DNA from: Gyromitra esculenta
Lineage: Eukaryota > Ascomycota > Pezizomycetes > Pezizales > Discinaceae
Reading direction: 5' to 3'
Assembly (NCBI GenBank): GCA_038503075.1
Contig: JBCAML010000018.1
Coordinates: 744,001 to 808,000, forward strand
DNA length: 64,000 nucleotides
Under the pieces are notes generated by a model. The model was not told the origin of the DNA, did not search any database, and saw only the letters and a program-made list of their open reading frames with translations. Below are positions 39,670-51,670 of the stretch, one piece after another (the stretch's first letter is position 1; every line of letters starts with the position of its first letter). Position numbers and translations under genes: made by a program.

Positions 39670-41177
39670 CTAACCCCACCTCCCAGCCCACTCAACCTCC
39701 CTACTCCTCATAGCCCTGACCGCCTCCTTCTCCTCGTCCGTCTCCAACCCATTAATAAACGCATCATCATAAACCTCAATCCCCAACCCAAGCTCCTTCC
39801 CAATCCCCAAACCCACACCATACAGCGGGGTCTCCAACACCGTCTCAATGAGCGCGCCTCTCCCCGAGAACCCCGTGCCCCTAAACTCCTTCAGCGTCGG
39901 CGCCACCCCCGAAACCTGCTCCCAGCGCGCCCGTGTCGGCTGCGTCGCCGCCGGATAAAACACCAGATTCGTATGCGGCTCGTACAGCCCGTTCTGCGAC
40001 GCCTGGATGCGCTGCGCTAGCAGCCTGCTGTTGAACTGCGACGCCGCGTTCGCATGCTCAAACATCCAGTTCGTGTCGGTGACGATGACACGCTTCTTCT
40101 TCGCCAGGGCCGCGCCCTGCGGCATGGGCACCGACGGCTGTCCGGTGTGGTAGACGGACGACGCGCCGTGCCAGGCCACGTACTGGTTGCGGTTGTACGG
40201 CTCGCCCTTGCCGGGGAGCCTGTCCTCGGGGTCGGCGAGATCGCCCTCGGCGGCGCCGGCGGAGCGCTCGCGCGACTCCCAGTAATCGTCGGTGATCCTG
40301 CGCCCGCCGACAACGATGCGGGCGCCAAACTCGCGGAACACGGAGCGCGCGGTGACGACGCCGATGGCGCGGCCCTTGTAGGAGTGCGGGATGAGCTCGC
40401 GCTTGATCATGTCGAACTTTTCGTCCTCGTCCATGATGATCTTGAAGAGCTGCTTGTGTTTCTGGAAGAAGAGGTAGGAGTCGCGGAAGCCGATGCAGCG
40501 CGCGGGCTCGGTGGACAGCATGTACAGACGGTCGCCGCGGCCCAGGATCGTGAAGGTGCGGCAGCGGTACTCGCGGCCGCCCTGGAGGTAGCCCATCTTG
40601 GTCACTTTGTCTTCGCCGGCGGGGTCCTCGGGGAGCACGATCTCGTCGTCTTCGACGGTTTGCGGGTTGCCGTCCTTGTCGAGGGGCACGCTGGTGACGT
40701 GGGAGGGCCCGCCGCGGGAGCGCATGCTCTTTGCGGAGGCGGGGGGGCGGCCGCGGCGCTTTTTGGAGGAGAAGGCGGCGGACGGGGTGGCGAGCATGGC
40801 GGATGGCGTGCCGGCGTCGGAGCCGACCTGGTCTCCGTTGGTGGTGGTGGCGGCGGGGTCGTCGTCGGCGGTGCGCAGGGGGGTGGAGGTGGCGCGGTGG
40901 GCTTCGTCGAGGGCGGCGCGGGAGGGGCGGCCGCGCTTGCGCTTCAGGGTGGAGGAGAGGTGGGAGGGCGCGGGGGTGGAGGGCTCGGTTGGGGCGTCGT
41001 GGGTGGTCGAGGGCGAGCCGGGGTTGGTTGAGGCGTCGGCGGGAGTGGATGTGCCGGTGGGCGTCGCAGAGTCTGGCACGGGCGAGGGGTTGCCGTTGGG
41101 CACTGCGGGGCGTCAGAGGGCGGTGATCGCGGGGAGGGAGGGAAGCGAGACTTACCGGCTTTGCGGGGACGCGGCAT
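39670..41177 (-). CDS. Chromatin remodelling complex subunit Rsc7/Swp82-like
   Basis: Homolog of the Rsc7 (Npl6)/Swp82 family, subunits of the RSC and SWI/SNF nucleosome remodellers. Minus-strand exons 41177-41156 and 41102-39670 give 484 residues. The 22-nt first exon encodes MPRPRKA. Two AT-hook cores, KRKRGRP (about 61-67) and KKRRGRP (about 121-127), sit in a Ser/Thr/Pro-rich N-terminus and should bind AT-rich DNA. The conserved domain begins near EDDEIVLPEDPAGEDKVTKMGYLQGGREY (in two blocks, about 157-185) and continues with TFTILGRGDRLYMLSTEPAR, RSYLFF-type and FREFGARIVVGGRRITDDYWE segments, ending in GRGALIETVLETPLYG. The start is 895 bp from the F-box/ankyrin gene on the other strand. 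The name between Rsc7 and Swp82 is not settled. Confidence 0.9.
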
Positions 41178-42072
41178 GGCGGGCGCGCGGGGACAGCGTA
41201 TATCAGGTGCCGGGGCGGGGCGTGACTGGTTGTCTGGGAGGGCAGCAGTTATTGCAGAACGTGCTGTGGGCGAGAGCCAGCGCGAGAGAGATATATGCGC
41301 GGGTTGGGCGCGAGGCGAGAAAGAGCGGCTCGTGTGTGGTGGTGGGAGCGGGGGCTAGCCGAGCAGCAGACGCGGATGGCAGAGAGCACGGGCGGGCGGG
41401 CGGGCGGCGTTGTCGTGGCGGTGGTCGCTGTTGCTGTCGCTGGTGACCGCGGATCAACTCGCAGGCTGGGGAAGACGCGAGGCTGTTTGCGTTGTTGCGT
41501 CCAGAGGCGATGTGGAAACTGAGGACCGCTTGCACGCAGGCAGGGTAAGCGACGGAACGGCGATTTGTCAGCGCTGCTGGGCTGCTGAGTCATCCGGGCC
41601 AGGGTAGCGGGACTATTACTACGCTGTCCCGTGTGCCCGGGCACTGCCGGACTCTGGTCTCTGCAGGCGCCCTCCAGCAGGCAGCAGACCCCAAAGAGCG
41701 GCCGATGAGAGGCGGAGGCTGGCTGCCAAGGCCCAAGATCGATCAATCGGCCAGGCCAGTGAGGGCTTATCCGGTCAACCGGGTAACCAACCACCCGCTC
41801 TGGAGGACGGTGGCGGCGTGGGATGGCCTGGATGGGCCGCTGCCATTGCCGTTGCCGTGCGGTGAAACGGGCTCTGGCGCTGCTGGGATCCGGTTAGCTG
41901 CACGCTCTCGCCCAACGACGTCAGGACTCCGTGCACCATTCTACGCTGGCTGCGAGAGATATATATACGCTCGCAGGCTTGCTCAAAGCTGCTTCTTTGT
42001 CTCCCCCATCGCATCTCTCCAGAGCACGTCTGCACCCACAACTCTCGCCCGCCCAGTTCTCTGCCCCTAGCT
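41178..42072. promoter_or_regulatory. GC-rich divergent promoter region, RSC7 / F-box-ankyrin gene
   Basis: 895 bp between divergent start codons. It is GC-rich, with several GGGCGGGCGG-type runs near 41390-41405 and an AT-box tatatata at 41969. Frames crossing it are fortuitous. Confidence 0.5.
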
Positions 42073-43320
42073 ATGGGTAATTTCTTCTCGCGCAGGCAAT
42101 TCCGCTCTGCACCAGGCCGCCCAAAGCCAAAGCCGCCGGTGGTGCCCATATCAACAGCATCTCCTGAGAAAATCATTCACCCTGAGCCCACCAAGAAAGC
42201 TCCCCCTACACATCTGCTCGACCTCCCCAACGAGCTGCTCCTCATTGTCGCCGAGTTCCTCAGCGACCCAGACCCAGACCCAGCATCCGTCAACGCTCTC
42301 CTCTCCACTAACCGCCGTCTGGCCTCTCTCCTGACCCCATGGCTCCACAAGCTCGCCGTTCTCGACAAGCCAGACGGCACCCCCGCCCTCCACTGGGCGA
42401 TCGAGAACAACTACCACCCCCTCTCGGCCCTCCTCCTCGCAAACTCCACCCCCGAGTTCCTCTCCCGCCAGAACGCCGGCGGCCAGAACGCCCTCCACGC
42501 AGCGCTGGAGCACTCCACGGTCGACGCAGACCCCATCATCGCATCCCTGATCCAGCACCACATCCCCGTCAACACGCAGACCAGCCACGGCGAAACCGCC
42601 CTGCAGCTCGCCGTCTCCAAGGGCTACGAATCAACCGTGAAACAGCTCCTCGCCAGCGGCGCTGCCGTATCCCTGCGAGACTCCAAGGGCCAGACCGTCC
42701 TGCACGTGGCAACCCGAAACTGGGGCAACGGCGGCAGCACCCCGATAGCCGCCCTGCTCCTCGACAACGGCGTCGACATCGACGCGCGCAACAACCTCGG
42801 CGAGACTGCGCTCCACAAGGCGGTTCTGTTCGCGCACACGTCCATGGTGCGTCTCCTGCTCGCTCGCGGCGCCTCTACGTCCATCTACGACAACTGGTGG
42901 GGCGGCACGCCCCTGCACTGGGCGGCCGACATGGGCAAATACGATATCGGGAAACTGCTGTTGGCGTCGGGCGCAGAGGTTGCAGCGCGCGATGTGTTCA
43001 AGGGCGGCACCCCGTTCCACTGGGCGGCTAAGCGCCCCACCGAGGCTATGCTGCGACTGCTGTTGGTCCAGGGCGCGGATGTCGATGGCGTGGATAATAT
43101 GGGGAAGAAGGCGGTGGAGTGGACGGTTCAGCAGGAGCGCAGGAGAGGGCCGAGGGAGGAACGGGTGATTGCGGAGCTCCTGAGGAGGGGGGTTACGAAT
43201 GTGCCTGATTGTGAAGAGAGGGAGGCGTGGAACGCCTATGCGGCCAGTGGTCAGAACAATGCATATACGCTTGCGGCGCTGTATTGCTTGCATTACCAGA
43301 ACGTTAGAGCTTCAGGGTAA
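42073..43320 (+). CDS. F-box and ankyrin-repeat protein with predicted N-myristoylation signal
   Basis: Single-exon protein of 415 residues. It starts MGNFFSRRQF, fitting the N-myristoylation pattern (Gly2, Ser6, basic residues following), so membrane attachment is plausible. An F-box-like segment follows (about 45-95: THLLDLPNELLLIVAEFLSD, then ALLSTNRRLASLLTPWL), which would recruit Skp1/cullin-1. Seven to eight ankyrin repeats span about 100-365, with clear copies GETALQLAVSKGYESTVKQL, GETALHKAVLFAHTSMVRLL, GGTPLHWAADMGKYDIGKLL and GGTPFHWAAKRPTEAMLRLL. The combination suggests a substrate receptor of an SCF ubiquitin ligase, but the target is unknown. The family is common in filamentous ascomycetes. 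It is divergent from RSC7. Confidence 0.85.
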   Translation: MGNFFSRRQFRSAPGRPKPKPPVVPISTASPEKIIHPEPTKKAPPTHLLDLPNELLLIVAEFLSDPDPDPASVNALLSTNRRLASLLTPWLHKLAVLDKPDGTPALHWAIENNYHPLSALLLANSTPEFLSRQNAGGQNALHAALEHSTVDADPIIASLIQHHIPVNTQTSHGETALQLAVSKGYESTVKQLLASGAAVSLRDSKGQTVLHVATRNWGNGGSTPIAALLLDNGVDIDARNNLGETALHKAVLFAHTSMVRLLLARGASTSIYDNWWGGTPLHWAADMGKYDIGKLLLASGAEVAARDVFKGGTPFHWAAKRPTEAMLRLLLVQGADVDGVDNMGKKAVEWTVQQERRRGPREERVIAELLRRGVTNVPDCEEREAWNAYAASGQNNAYTLAALYCLHYQNVRASG

Positions 43321-44474
43321 GGGGATATTGAGTTTGCTGGGCTGGGCTGGGGGCGGGATGGGTGGGGTGTTTTTAGATTTCGTTTTTTTTGCCTCCTGCG
43401 TTTTTTCCCTTTCCTTTTTTCCGGTTGGTAGATGTGGCTTTTTCTCCCGTTTTTCGTTTTCGTCTTACTGCGCTTTGCATCGTCTTTTTTTTTACTGCTA
43501 GATTAGCTAAGGCTTCTTATGGTGTTACGGGTTTTATATGCTACGATGGATGGTATGGATGGTACGATACGGTACGGTATCGGTTTTTGCCCCTTCCTTT
43601 CCCTTTCTTTTAATATCACTTCTACACGTGGAACGGCGCGATTAGCTCCACACCCACTCCTTTCTGCTTCTTCTATATACATACATACTTGTATTTGTAC
43701 CTCTCTCCTGTCGTCACGGGATCAAATGTACTCTTAGCATACGATAGCTCTACGATAGCTAGCTGCAGCTGTGATAATGTAATACCTACCATTCTGGCTG
43801 TGTCCCCAGTGCAGTGTAGCTTAGTACTGCCTGCAGTCCAGCGATCAGGCATCCAAGAGTCTGCAGGCAGACAATCCGCCAGCCAGCCATGACAGAAGAG
43901 CGTCGTCGTGAGACTATGTTCGCAAGCAGTGAGGTCTCACGGAAGCCTAATCGCGGTGTAGCCTGGCCGAGTGATGCGGCATGAACATTCCCACACGTGC
44001 ACCACCAGCACAGCCCTTGACCATCCCACCCCCCACCACCACCCCCCCGCATCCCACATACAGCCTGATTCATCACATCGCCCAACGAGGCCAGCACTCT
44101 GTTTATTGGTGGGCTGCCTTCGGCTGGAACCGGGTTAGTCATGTAATGCGTGTTTCTAGAGTGCTCTAGAGTAGGCAGATAGAACAACGCCCCCTCCCCC
44201 GCAAATAGGCTGAAACATGTGCTCGTAAATGACTGACGTTTGTGCACCAGGCTGGGCCCGTGCCCCATACCAGCCCGGTGCAGAAACATCAGTCAATTGC
44301 GAGTGGATCGGGGGCTGGGCTTGATCCGCAGTGGGAGGATGGGAGGGGGATTGGGTTAGGGCTGTCGATGGGGGGCTGTTTTAGTCCGGGAGGGAAGATC
44401 GAAGACGCTGAACACGTTCGGTTTTTTTCTTTGATTGAGAGTTTGATCTTAGCCTTGCGTATTGGGGGGGACAG

Positions 44475-44573
44475 CGAAACTGGTGCTTTGACGAACAAGG
44501 GTTGCAACCATTGATTCTTCTGGTTCCAAGCCCCCCATTCTTCGCTGCCCTACATCAAAAAAATGCAGTTTCG
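44475..44573 (+). repeat. Dispersed repeat of about 95 bp, copy 2
   Basis: Same orientation as copy 1 at 8985-9078. The first 30 bases are nearly identical and the rest differs by small indels and transitions. See copy 1 for shared blocks. Confidence 0.85.
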
Positions 44574-47500
44574 CGATCGTAGCAGTTAGGGCAGCTATCC
44601 TGGCGTACTTACATACCCGTATCCTCATGGCGTTTTTACAACGGACTGCCTCCGTATCCCGTATAAAAGAGGTAGGTTCAGCACAGCTTGTATGATATGC
44701 AGACCTGGCCCGTTTCAAAAACGTCATGAGAATGCGAGTATAGCCAAGCATATACCATAGCAGACGGACCGGTGGGGGGTTGTGGGATGTGCTGGTTAGG
44801 CTGCGGAGTGTAGTTCTAGGTGGCCATGGCCATCTATTTCCATTCCATTGCAATGCAAATGGTCGAATTGAGGTCCTGCCGATTGTAGCCTTACGTGGTT
44901 GACTTTTGGAGCGAGTGGCTGCCCACCTATCCCTTGTATTTTACAGCTCCGGATTGCGTACACCTCCATTCCTTTCACGGTCCCAAGGGTCATAGCGTAC
45001 CGAAACCTCAGACCGCAGGATATCCTAGGCCTGGTAATCTGACAAATCGTATACAACTGGCCACCTCACAGCAACCCTTTTTTTTTTTTTTTTCTATTGG
45101 GAAAAAAAGTAGATTCATCTTGGCTAAAATTAGGAGTTCGGCATTAACGCTGGCTCGTGAAAATGCTGTACCGTATCTTCTGTTGTAACGAACAACAACG
45201 CTCACGGGGGATCGCAGGCTAAGTAAGGTTGACTAATACTGGTTGGAATGTAGCGTTCTGGGAGATCTTGGCTTGATAGACTTACTGTATCTGGCTGTGG
45301 TAGTTAGTTATTGGGCCAATCAGGATGTAGCCCAATTCTGTGGTCTCAGTCAGGCCTCTCCGAATTCGCTACATGCAGCCCACCGGCAAAGCAAGCAAAA
45401 TTTTTCTCCTTCCTTTGTCTTCCACGGCATCGGCGAAGCTCTTCCTTGTTAGTAGAAGGAAATATGGTCTGTTCCGTTGAGTCTTTTTTTTCCCCCCCAG
45501 GACGAAATACGGCTTTATTGGCTGTTAATGGAGAAGAAATTTTTTTTCTAGAACAAGTAAAACCCTGTAACTGAGACTTGGGTCGATTGGCTGCCCTGAA
45601 AGCCGTTGCGACGTCATTTTGTGTTACGTGGACCCTTGATGCCCGATGAGATGCGATGATCATTGGTTTGTTGTTTCAGACGATATAATTGGTCTCCTTT
45701 GTCTGGTTTTGAATAGACTTGTTTGCTGTTTCTTGCGTTGTGTTGTGTGGAAACAGGTTGGATTTTTTGAAACTAGATTTAGCTCTGGATCTAAAGTATT
45801 GGAAATAGAGTTGGGGGAGGTAGTCTTGATGCATACGTGACGACCGTTTTTAGGACAACTGGTAGTTATCGGAATAGGTTTTGGAGGTGCTTAGTAGGTC
45901 TCCAAAAGTGCAAATTCGACTGGTTCTTACTTCGACGTGCTTCATTGAAAGTCTTACGGGGTTTTGGTGATGATACCAGGGATAAGTGTCTTTTTCTAGC
46001 TGGATAGTCTAAGTTGCAGATTAGTCCATAGAACTTGTTCTTTCCAATTACTGGTTTTTTTTTAAAAAAATACTCTAGACTTCAGCTCGACCGGAAGATC
46101 GGTGACGAGATGTTAATTTGGATTAGATAGGGGTTAACATTGGTCCTGTTCTACCGCTTTCCCCCGTGATAGTCGTTCTATTTCTTTATTTTCTTTTCAC
46201 TTTCTATCGCGATCGAACACGACACGGTAGCTTGGCGGTGTGGTCGCAGTCTCTCCACTCCTTTTCAGATTAGTAGGCTTTCTATCATTTCCGCAAGGGC
46301 CTTTAGCTTACTGTCATTCACGTCCCTCATGGGTTCTTTAACTTACTATACACTCTATCTGTAAGAGCACTGTTCGTGAGAATAACTATCCTATGAGAAC
46401 ATGTATGCTTGGTTCGGGCTTAAGTACAGTAGGCTTCTGCTATTTGAATACGCTCGAGCTCATAGCCCAGCTCCAGCATTCCTATAGGATGAATACTAAT
46501 GTCGATAGCGTTAACTCAGCCATATCTTCCTATTTATGCATATATGGCCAAGCGCGCGTATTCGTGTAGAGCGGTTATTTCCGCGGGGGCAGTGTATTAT
46601 AACTTGTCTTAGTTTCTATTTCAAATAAAAATGTATTTATATACGTATACCCCGGCAACCTTTCCCATAAGCTTAGGTAGAACTTGCGATGGCTGATATT
46701 CATTGGAGTCTGTAGCCGTGCGTGATTGCGAGCAACGTTCAAACAAACTATGAGCTCGTGCTATAGTATCGTTTATTTCTAAACTCACCTCAACGACTCT
46801 TCGCCAGGGAGTGAATCGGTCACCTAATGCATTTGATGAACCGAGGCTGCTAGCCTCCGCTTATTTCCCCGGAATCTCAGCGTTCTTTCCTGGCGTTATG
46901 GTTCATATATGCTTCTTCAACAACCCCACCCCCACCTGTTACCTAGAATCTCCGGTGTATACCCTGTAACATCAACGTGCTTCCTCGGCCCTTCCTTCTT
47001 TGGTATTTAAGCTTCTGTATAGGAGTTAAGATAATAGCATCAGGGCATGATTCTAGGAAGTATACATCGAACGCTACACCAGCACATATAGTCATCACAG
47101 CTCACAGTCCATAAGTGAGCTACAGAAATCATTCAAATGTTTACTTACGACGCCTATCCCTAAAATAACTATTTTAATAAGTGACGCTTCAAGGTCTATT
47201 ATTTCGTTGCTGAGAAACGTGTTTGCGAAATCTTGTGGCCCGCAAGAAAATAGCGAGTGATAAACGATGACACTAAATCCCCTAGCGCCCATCAGTGTCT
47301 TGGCATTAAAATGAAAGAACTGTTAGTTGCTGGTAGCTTGTGTAATTTCTAGCTAGTAGAGAAGGAATACTTGTTGATGGTACTTCTGCGCTGACGGCGA
47401 CTGTGTTGGTTTTCTACAAGAAAAATAGTGCTACCTATAGCTACATGTAGGGTAGCTCGGTTTGGAGGCAGAAACAAAGATTAGGGCAATTCCCCACTTT

Positions 47501-48207
47501 ATCTATGTAGGTTCAGGATATTTCTCCCCAGCATTAGAAGAGCCAACCTAGTGCTGCATGTCATCCCTCACTTCGTCAAACTTATGGTCCATGCGCAAAT
47601 GAATTTTACTTACTTACTAAACTTATGGTCTGTTTTCAAAAGAAGCATAAAATATCACTCGATATATCCAGATCTTGGCACGGCTAAAATGTTCGATAAT
47701 TAAAGGTTCTAAAGGAACCGAACCAAGGATTTGGGATATCAGGGACAGAAGCGAGACATCATTTTGAATACAAAACCAAGCGAACGGGTTAATATAAGTT
47801 GGGGCTGTAGGTTTGCGGGGTCGTGAACACAATTAGAGACCTCGAAAATATAGTACAAGAGATAATCAAGACGAAAATTGGTTTTAATCGGTAGATAACT
47901 TCCACCATATGCATATCGATCACTGCTGAAATTCTTAAGAATAGCCGGTAACTGTCTATCGGAGGTGAACAAGGGGAGCTGGGTATTACCGATCGCAATG
48001 CCTTTAACACCTAATTTCCAATCGCACCCTCCTTCAAAATTGCCTTTCTCTTTGGGGTTCGAATCCAGATTCGTGACATTATGGTAGTAGAAATTAAAAT
48101 ACCTAAGCTTTTGACTACACGTAGCCATCGGACCAGCCATCGGAGACATATGCCAAGTAGCTACATGTACTTATAGTTATAGTTACACTTATTGGGCAAC
48201 TTTATGA

Positions 48208-48606
48208 ATGACCATAACATCACCTAATCATGAATTACTAAACCATCTCAATCCTAGTCTCGTATTTTCTCTAGATCATATTCCTAACACTACTTCCATT
48301 AGCCCACATACAGAGCTTAAAAAGCGTAGAATGCCACGTTCACGAGGACGTTTCCAAACAGCTTCGCTGATGTCGGATAGATACTTGGACGTTTTTGGTA
48401 CCTGCCAAAGCTTCGTCAGGAACTTCAAACGACAGCAAGAAAATATCCCCAAACAGATTCTCAACGGGATTTGCGTGAGGACAGACGACTTCTCGGAGGA
48501 ATCGTGGCCTATAGTTACTTTCGACAAGCTATTGAGGAGGTATCGTGGCGGGTATCGATTGGAAAGGAAAGACGATGAGCACGTAGCTTATAAATGTAAC
48601 TTTTGA
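48208..48606 (+). CDS. Possible hypothetical protein or gene relic, 132 codons
   Basis: Open frame in the gene-poor tract. The frame opens at a non-ATG codon; the first in-frame ATG is within MPRSRGRFQTASLMSDRYLDV. The C-terminal part (CQSFVRNFKRQQENIPKQIL, then ICVRTDDFSEESWPIVTFDKLLRRYRGGY in two blocks) looks protein-like and is mixed charged and hydrophobic, unlike low-complexity noise. No family is recognised, no intron is needed, and the opposite strand is also partly open. It could be an exon of a lost or lineage-specific gene. Confidence 0.25.
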   Translation: MTITSPNHELLNHLNPSLVFSLDHIPNTTSISPHTELKKRRMPRSRGRFQTASLMSDRYLDVFGTCQSFVRNFKRQQENIPKQILNGICVRTDDFSEESWPIVTFDKLLRRYRGGYRLERKDDEHVAYKCNF

Positions 48607-49307
48607 TGGATCTTAAAGTCTTTATAAAGCTGGTCCAACGAGCCCGCTGTACAAAGGAAGATCCGTATAAAACACTGATTTTTAATACATGTATGATTCC
48701 TATTCAATGCTACATGAGGTCATTCAAATATCCCCCAGGGGATTAACTACATGTCATGTGCTACTGGTGTAGGGGAAAGTCTGTTGACAGGTGGTGGTGC
48801 AGCTCTTTTCTCGAGGGACTGAAGCTCGTATGAATTTCACAATTTCACCGACTAACTTGGTTTGACGTCTAACACATAGCATTCTCCATCCTTCACCATT
48901 TTTATCAGGTCTCTCTAGCACTTGTGGGGTGGAACAAAAATGGCAGCTCTCACTCGCACCGCCACCTATCAACAGACTTTCCCCTACACCTGTAGTACAT
49001 TTATGCTGTCCAATAAGCAAAAATTTATAGCTGCTTTGATATCCGGGAAGCAGGCATAGGTGCATGCAACCTACCTAAGATCTGGTGTGATAGGAGCGAT
49101 GAGAAATCGTTTCATGAGATTTTCCTGCAATCCAGTACGAACTGTTAACAAAATGTGCCATCGCGTGATGGTTTTTAAGCTACCTGTTCTGTAGGCGTTC
49201 CTGAGTCTAACAAATTTGCATATTATCAAGGGAGGAACTGGATAGATTTACGGTATGTGGGACCCCTGGTGTTTTTTTTAGAAGCTTTGACCACTTACCA
49301 ACAGCAA

Positions 49308-49313
49308 CCCTAA
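49308..49313 (-). promoter_or_regulatory. TTAGGG element upstream of NOT2
   Basis: CCCTAA on the + strand, 246 bp upstream of the NOT2 ATG; a further CCCTA occurs at 49386. Same motif as upstream of SES1 and of the unknown gene at 52624. Function inferred only. Confidence 0.35.
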
Positions 49314-49558
49314 CCCGTCAAGCGCCCCACCTTTTCTTGTTGCGCCTCAACTCTGGACCCCCCGTTGGTTGCGGCCCGATCACAACCCTAGAGCGGCAAC
49401 ATCACCTGCACGCGAACACCTCAATCATCTCGTGTCTGCTGCAGCTACTTACACAACCACCTCCCCTCCAATCGAGCAATCAGCAACAGCAATAGCTTCC
49501 TCTTCCCTCGCTATTAAATCCGCTAAAACCATCAACTGCTAACTACATCGCATCGATC

Positions 49559-51670
49559 ATGAATCGTCAAGGTCCGTCTCTCACCCCCGTGTTCTCCATC
49601 CGCCCTCAGCCTTTCTGGTAGAAGGGATAAGCTAATCAGTTCTGAATTCCCCTTCCTCCGCTATTAGGTCCTGGTCCTCGAATGACACTTCCAGGATTTC
49701 CACCGACTGGCACGACCACGTCAAGAATTGGAGGCATCCCCAACGGAAAAATCGGTTCGTGCGCCTTCACATATGCTTGATATGGGACCCCCGGGGTTTC
49801 CCGCTATTGTACTGGACTGGAAGGCTGATGCGTGGGCGTGTGGTGTTCTGCTCGGTTGGATTATATAGGAGGAGGATGGCAGGGAGGACCTCCACCGGGG
49901 GTTCCAAATCCAGCGGGTAGCAGGCCTGGTTCTGGTCTTACATTTTCTCAGCTCGCGAGTCAGCCCGGCACACCTTTAGACTTGAGGTTCGCACTTTCTA
50001 TGCCGTTTGCGGGCTTGGATTGTTTCTTGATCGCCGATCCGTGTTTGCTGGTTGGGTGAGACAAAGGGATCGTAGGGAGAATGCTGACGCTCTGGGGTCG
50101 GTTGTTGATAGTGAATTCCCAGCGCTTGGAGGACAGCCACAAAATACCAACGCCCAGCCTTGGAACAGGATAGGGACTCAATCGCCGTCACTACAGAACC
50201 GACCATCACAGCCAGATGATTTATTCCCGAATATGGATAATTATAGAATAGGTGGGAACGGAGGTGGCGGACAAGGAAGACAGCAGATGCAGCCAAATAG
50301 TCTAGATGATTTTCCGGCACTTCCTAGGACGGCGCAGAATGGGGATCATATGGAAGACAGGGGGTTCATGGGAATGGGCGGGATGGGAGCAGCGCAGTAC
50401 GGAGCTACACGGCAAGCCAACAATATAAGCGCAGCGGGAAGACCAGGGCTAGGTATGGGGAGTGGGCCACCGCAGAGTAGATTGCTAGATGTCATGCAGC
50501 AACAACCCGGAAGTGTGCAAATGTCGGAAGTTGAGAAAAAGGTTAGTGATTTCGTTGTATTCACGAGGTTCGATGTTTGCTCCAAAGTCGACCCCGAGGT
50601 TGGCTTTGGGCAGCCTTTTTTTTGGATAAATATCGTGATCACATGGTGCCAGGTTAACACGACATAGAATTTGATGAAAGCCGTCGCACCTAACGGAGCC
50701 CCTGGCCTACCTACAAGTGCTGCAACAACAAACCTCTCGCAACCGCTACCCCCACAAACACATGCGTCACCCGCACCGGGCATGCAAAATCCGATTGGAC
50801 ATTCCCTAGGACAGCCGCAGCCACAGCAACAGCAACAGCAGAAATTCGCATCCAACGCCAACGGCGTCGACTTCGGTGAAGGTCAAATAGGCTCTGGGTC
50901 AACAAGTAGCATGATGAGTGAGACAGATAGATTTGGCCTTGGCGGGTTGTTAAGCCTGATACGAGGAGAAAGTGGGGATTTTTCGATGCTTGCATTAGGA
51001 CAAGATCTGACACAGCTGGGACTTGATCTTAATCAGCCCGAGTGATTATCCCTTCAATTTTATTTTATCGTTATGAGCGCTGAGGTAAGAAATAGGCAAC
51101 TTTTGTACCCGTCATTCGCATCGCCTTGGGCGGACACGGATTCGAAACCTGTAGAACCAGATTTCCAGCTGCCTTCATGTTACACCGTACATAATGTGCA
51201 ACCTCTCGGGTCAAAAGTAGCTGCTTTCTCGGATGAAACACTGTTCTATATCTTCTACACAATGCCAAGGGATGTAATGCAAGAAGTAGTCGCAACAGAG
51301 CTGTGAGTAGTACCCTATTATCTGGCCACGCGGAGATACCCTATCTAACGACTTACAGATCGTCACGGAACTGGCGTTACCACACAGCGCTTAAGCTCTG
51401 GTTAACCAAAGATAATTCAAGTGACATTCGTCAGATCTCAGAAACGGCTGAAAAGGGCATATACGTCTTCTTCGATCCGAACTCGTGGGAAAGAGTCAGG
51501 GTTAGTTTTAATCAACACGGCGAAACACATGTCTGGCGAGGGAAGACAATAAATTAGAATTAAGGTGGCTAATGCAAAACTTTTCCCGTGATGTCTTACA
51601 GAAGGAATACGTCCTCGACTACAGCTACTTGGACCATCGGGTGGCACCCACTATGATCGGAGGCTTATAA
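49559..51670 (+). CDS. CCR4-NOT complex subunit 2 (NOT2/CNOT2 family)
   Basis: Core subunit of the CCR4-NOT deadenylase and transcription regulator. Eight exons: 49559-49571, 49668-49754, 49869-49986, 50067-50541, 50668-51041, 51096-51302, 51359-51500 and 51602-51670, giving 494 residues with all phases agreeing. The N-terminus is Gly/Pro/Gln-rich with short motifs TPLDL and VVDSEFPALGGQPQ (about 70-95), and DDFPAL (about 145). A poly-Gln run lies near 283. The conserved NOT2/3/5 box (about 355-494) contains LGLDLNQPEQLLYPSFASPW, PDFQLPSCYTV, FSDETLFYIFYTMPRD, NWRYHTALKLWLT and YVFFDPNSWERVR, ending KEYVLDYSYLDHR. Two introns use GTTCG donors. The apparent stop at 51042 is inside a 54-nt intron. 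Confidence 0.92.

Larger units (their letters stand above)
43321..49558. other. 6.2-kb gene-poor tract between F-box/ankyrin gene and NOT2
   Basis: No supported gene. It contains one copy of the dispersed repeat (44475-44573), three TACATGTA octamers (47442, 48162, 48686), poly-T runs and AT-rich DNA. The longest plausible frames are 48208-48606 (+, 132 codons) and 47739-48149 (-, 136 codons), treated separately. The NOT2 promoter region occupies the last few hundred bases. Confidence 0.6.

Noticed and set aside
40054..41031. 325-codon + strand open frame, Gly/Ala/Val-rich
   Set aside because: Antisense to RSC7; the long open frame results from the GC-rich coding bias of the other strand and has repetitive composition.
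42631..43293. 220-codon minus-strand frame and similar frames in the F-box/ankyrin gene
   Set aside because: Antisense and frame-shifted shadows of the GC-rich ankyrin coding sequence.
48046..48080. GGTTCGAATCC, a perfect pol III B-box, near 48056
   Set aside because: There is no A-box or clover-leaf at the right distance upstream, so it is not a tRNA.
47739..48149. 136-codon minus-strand frame
   Set aside because: It looks somewhat protein-like but has no recognised family, and the neighbouring strand is also open; too weak to list as a gene.
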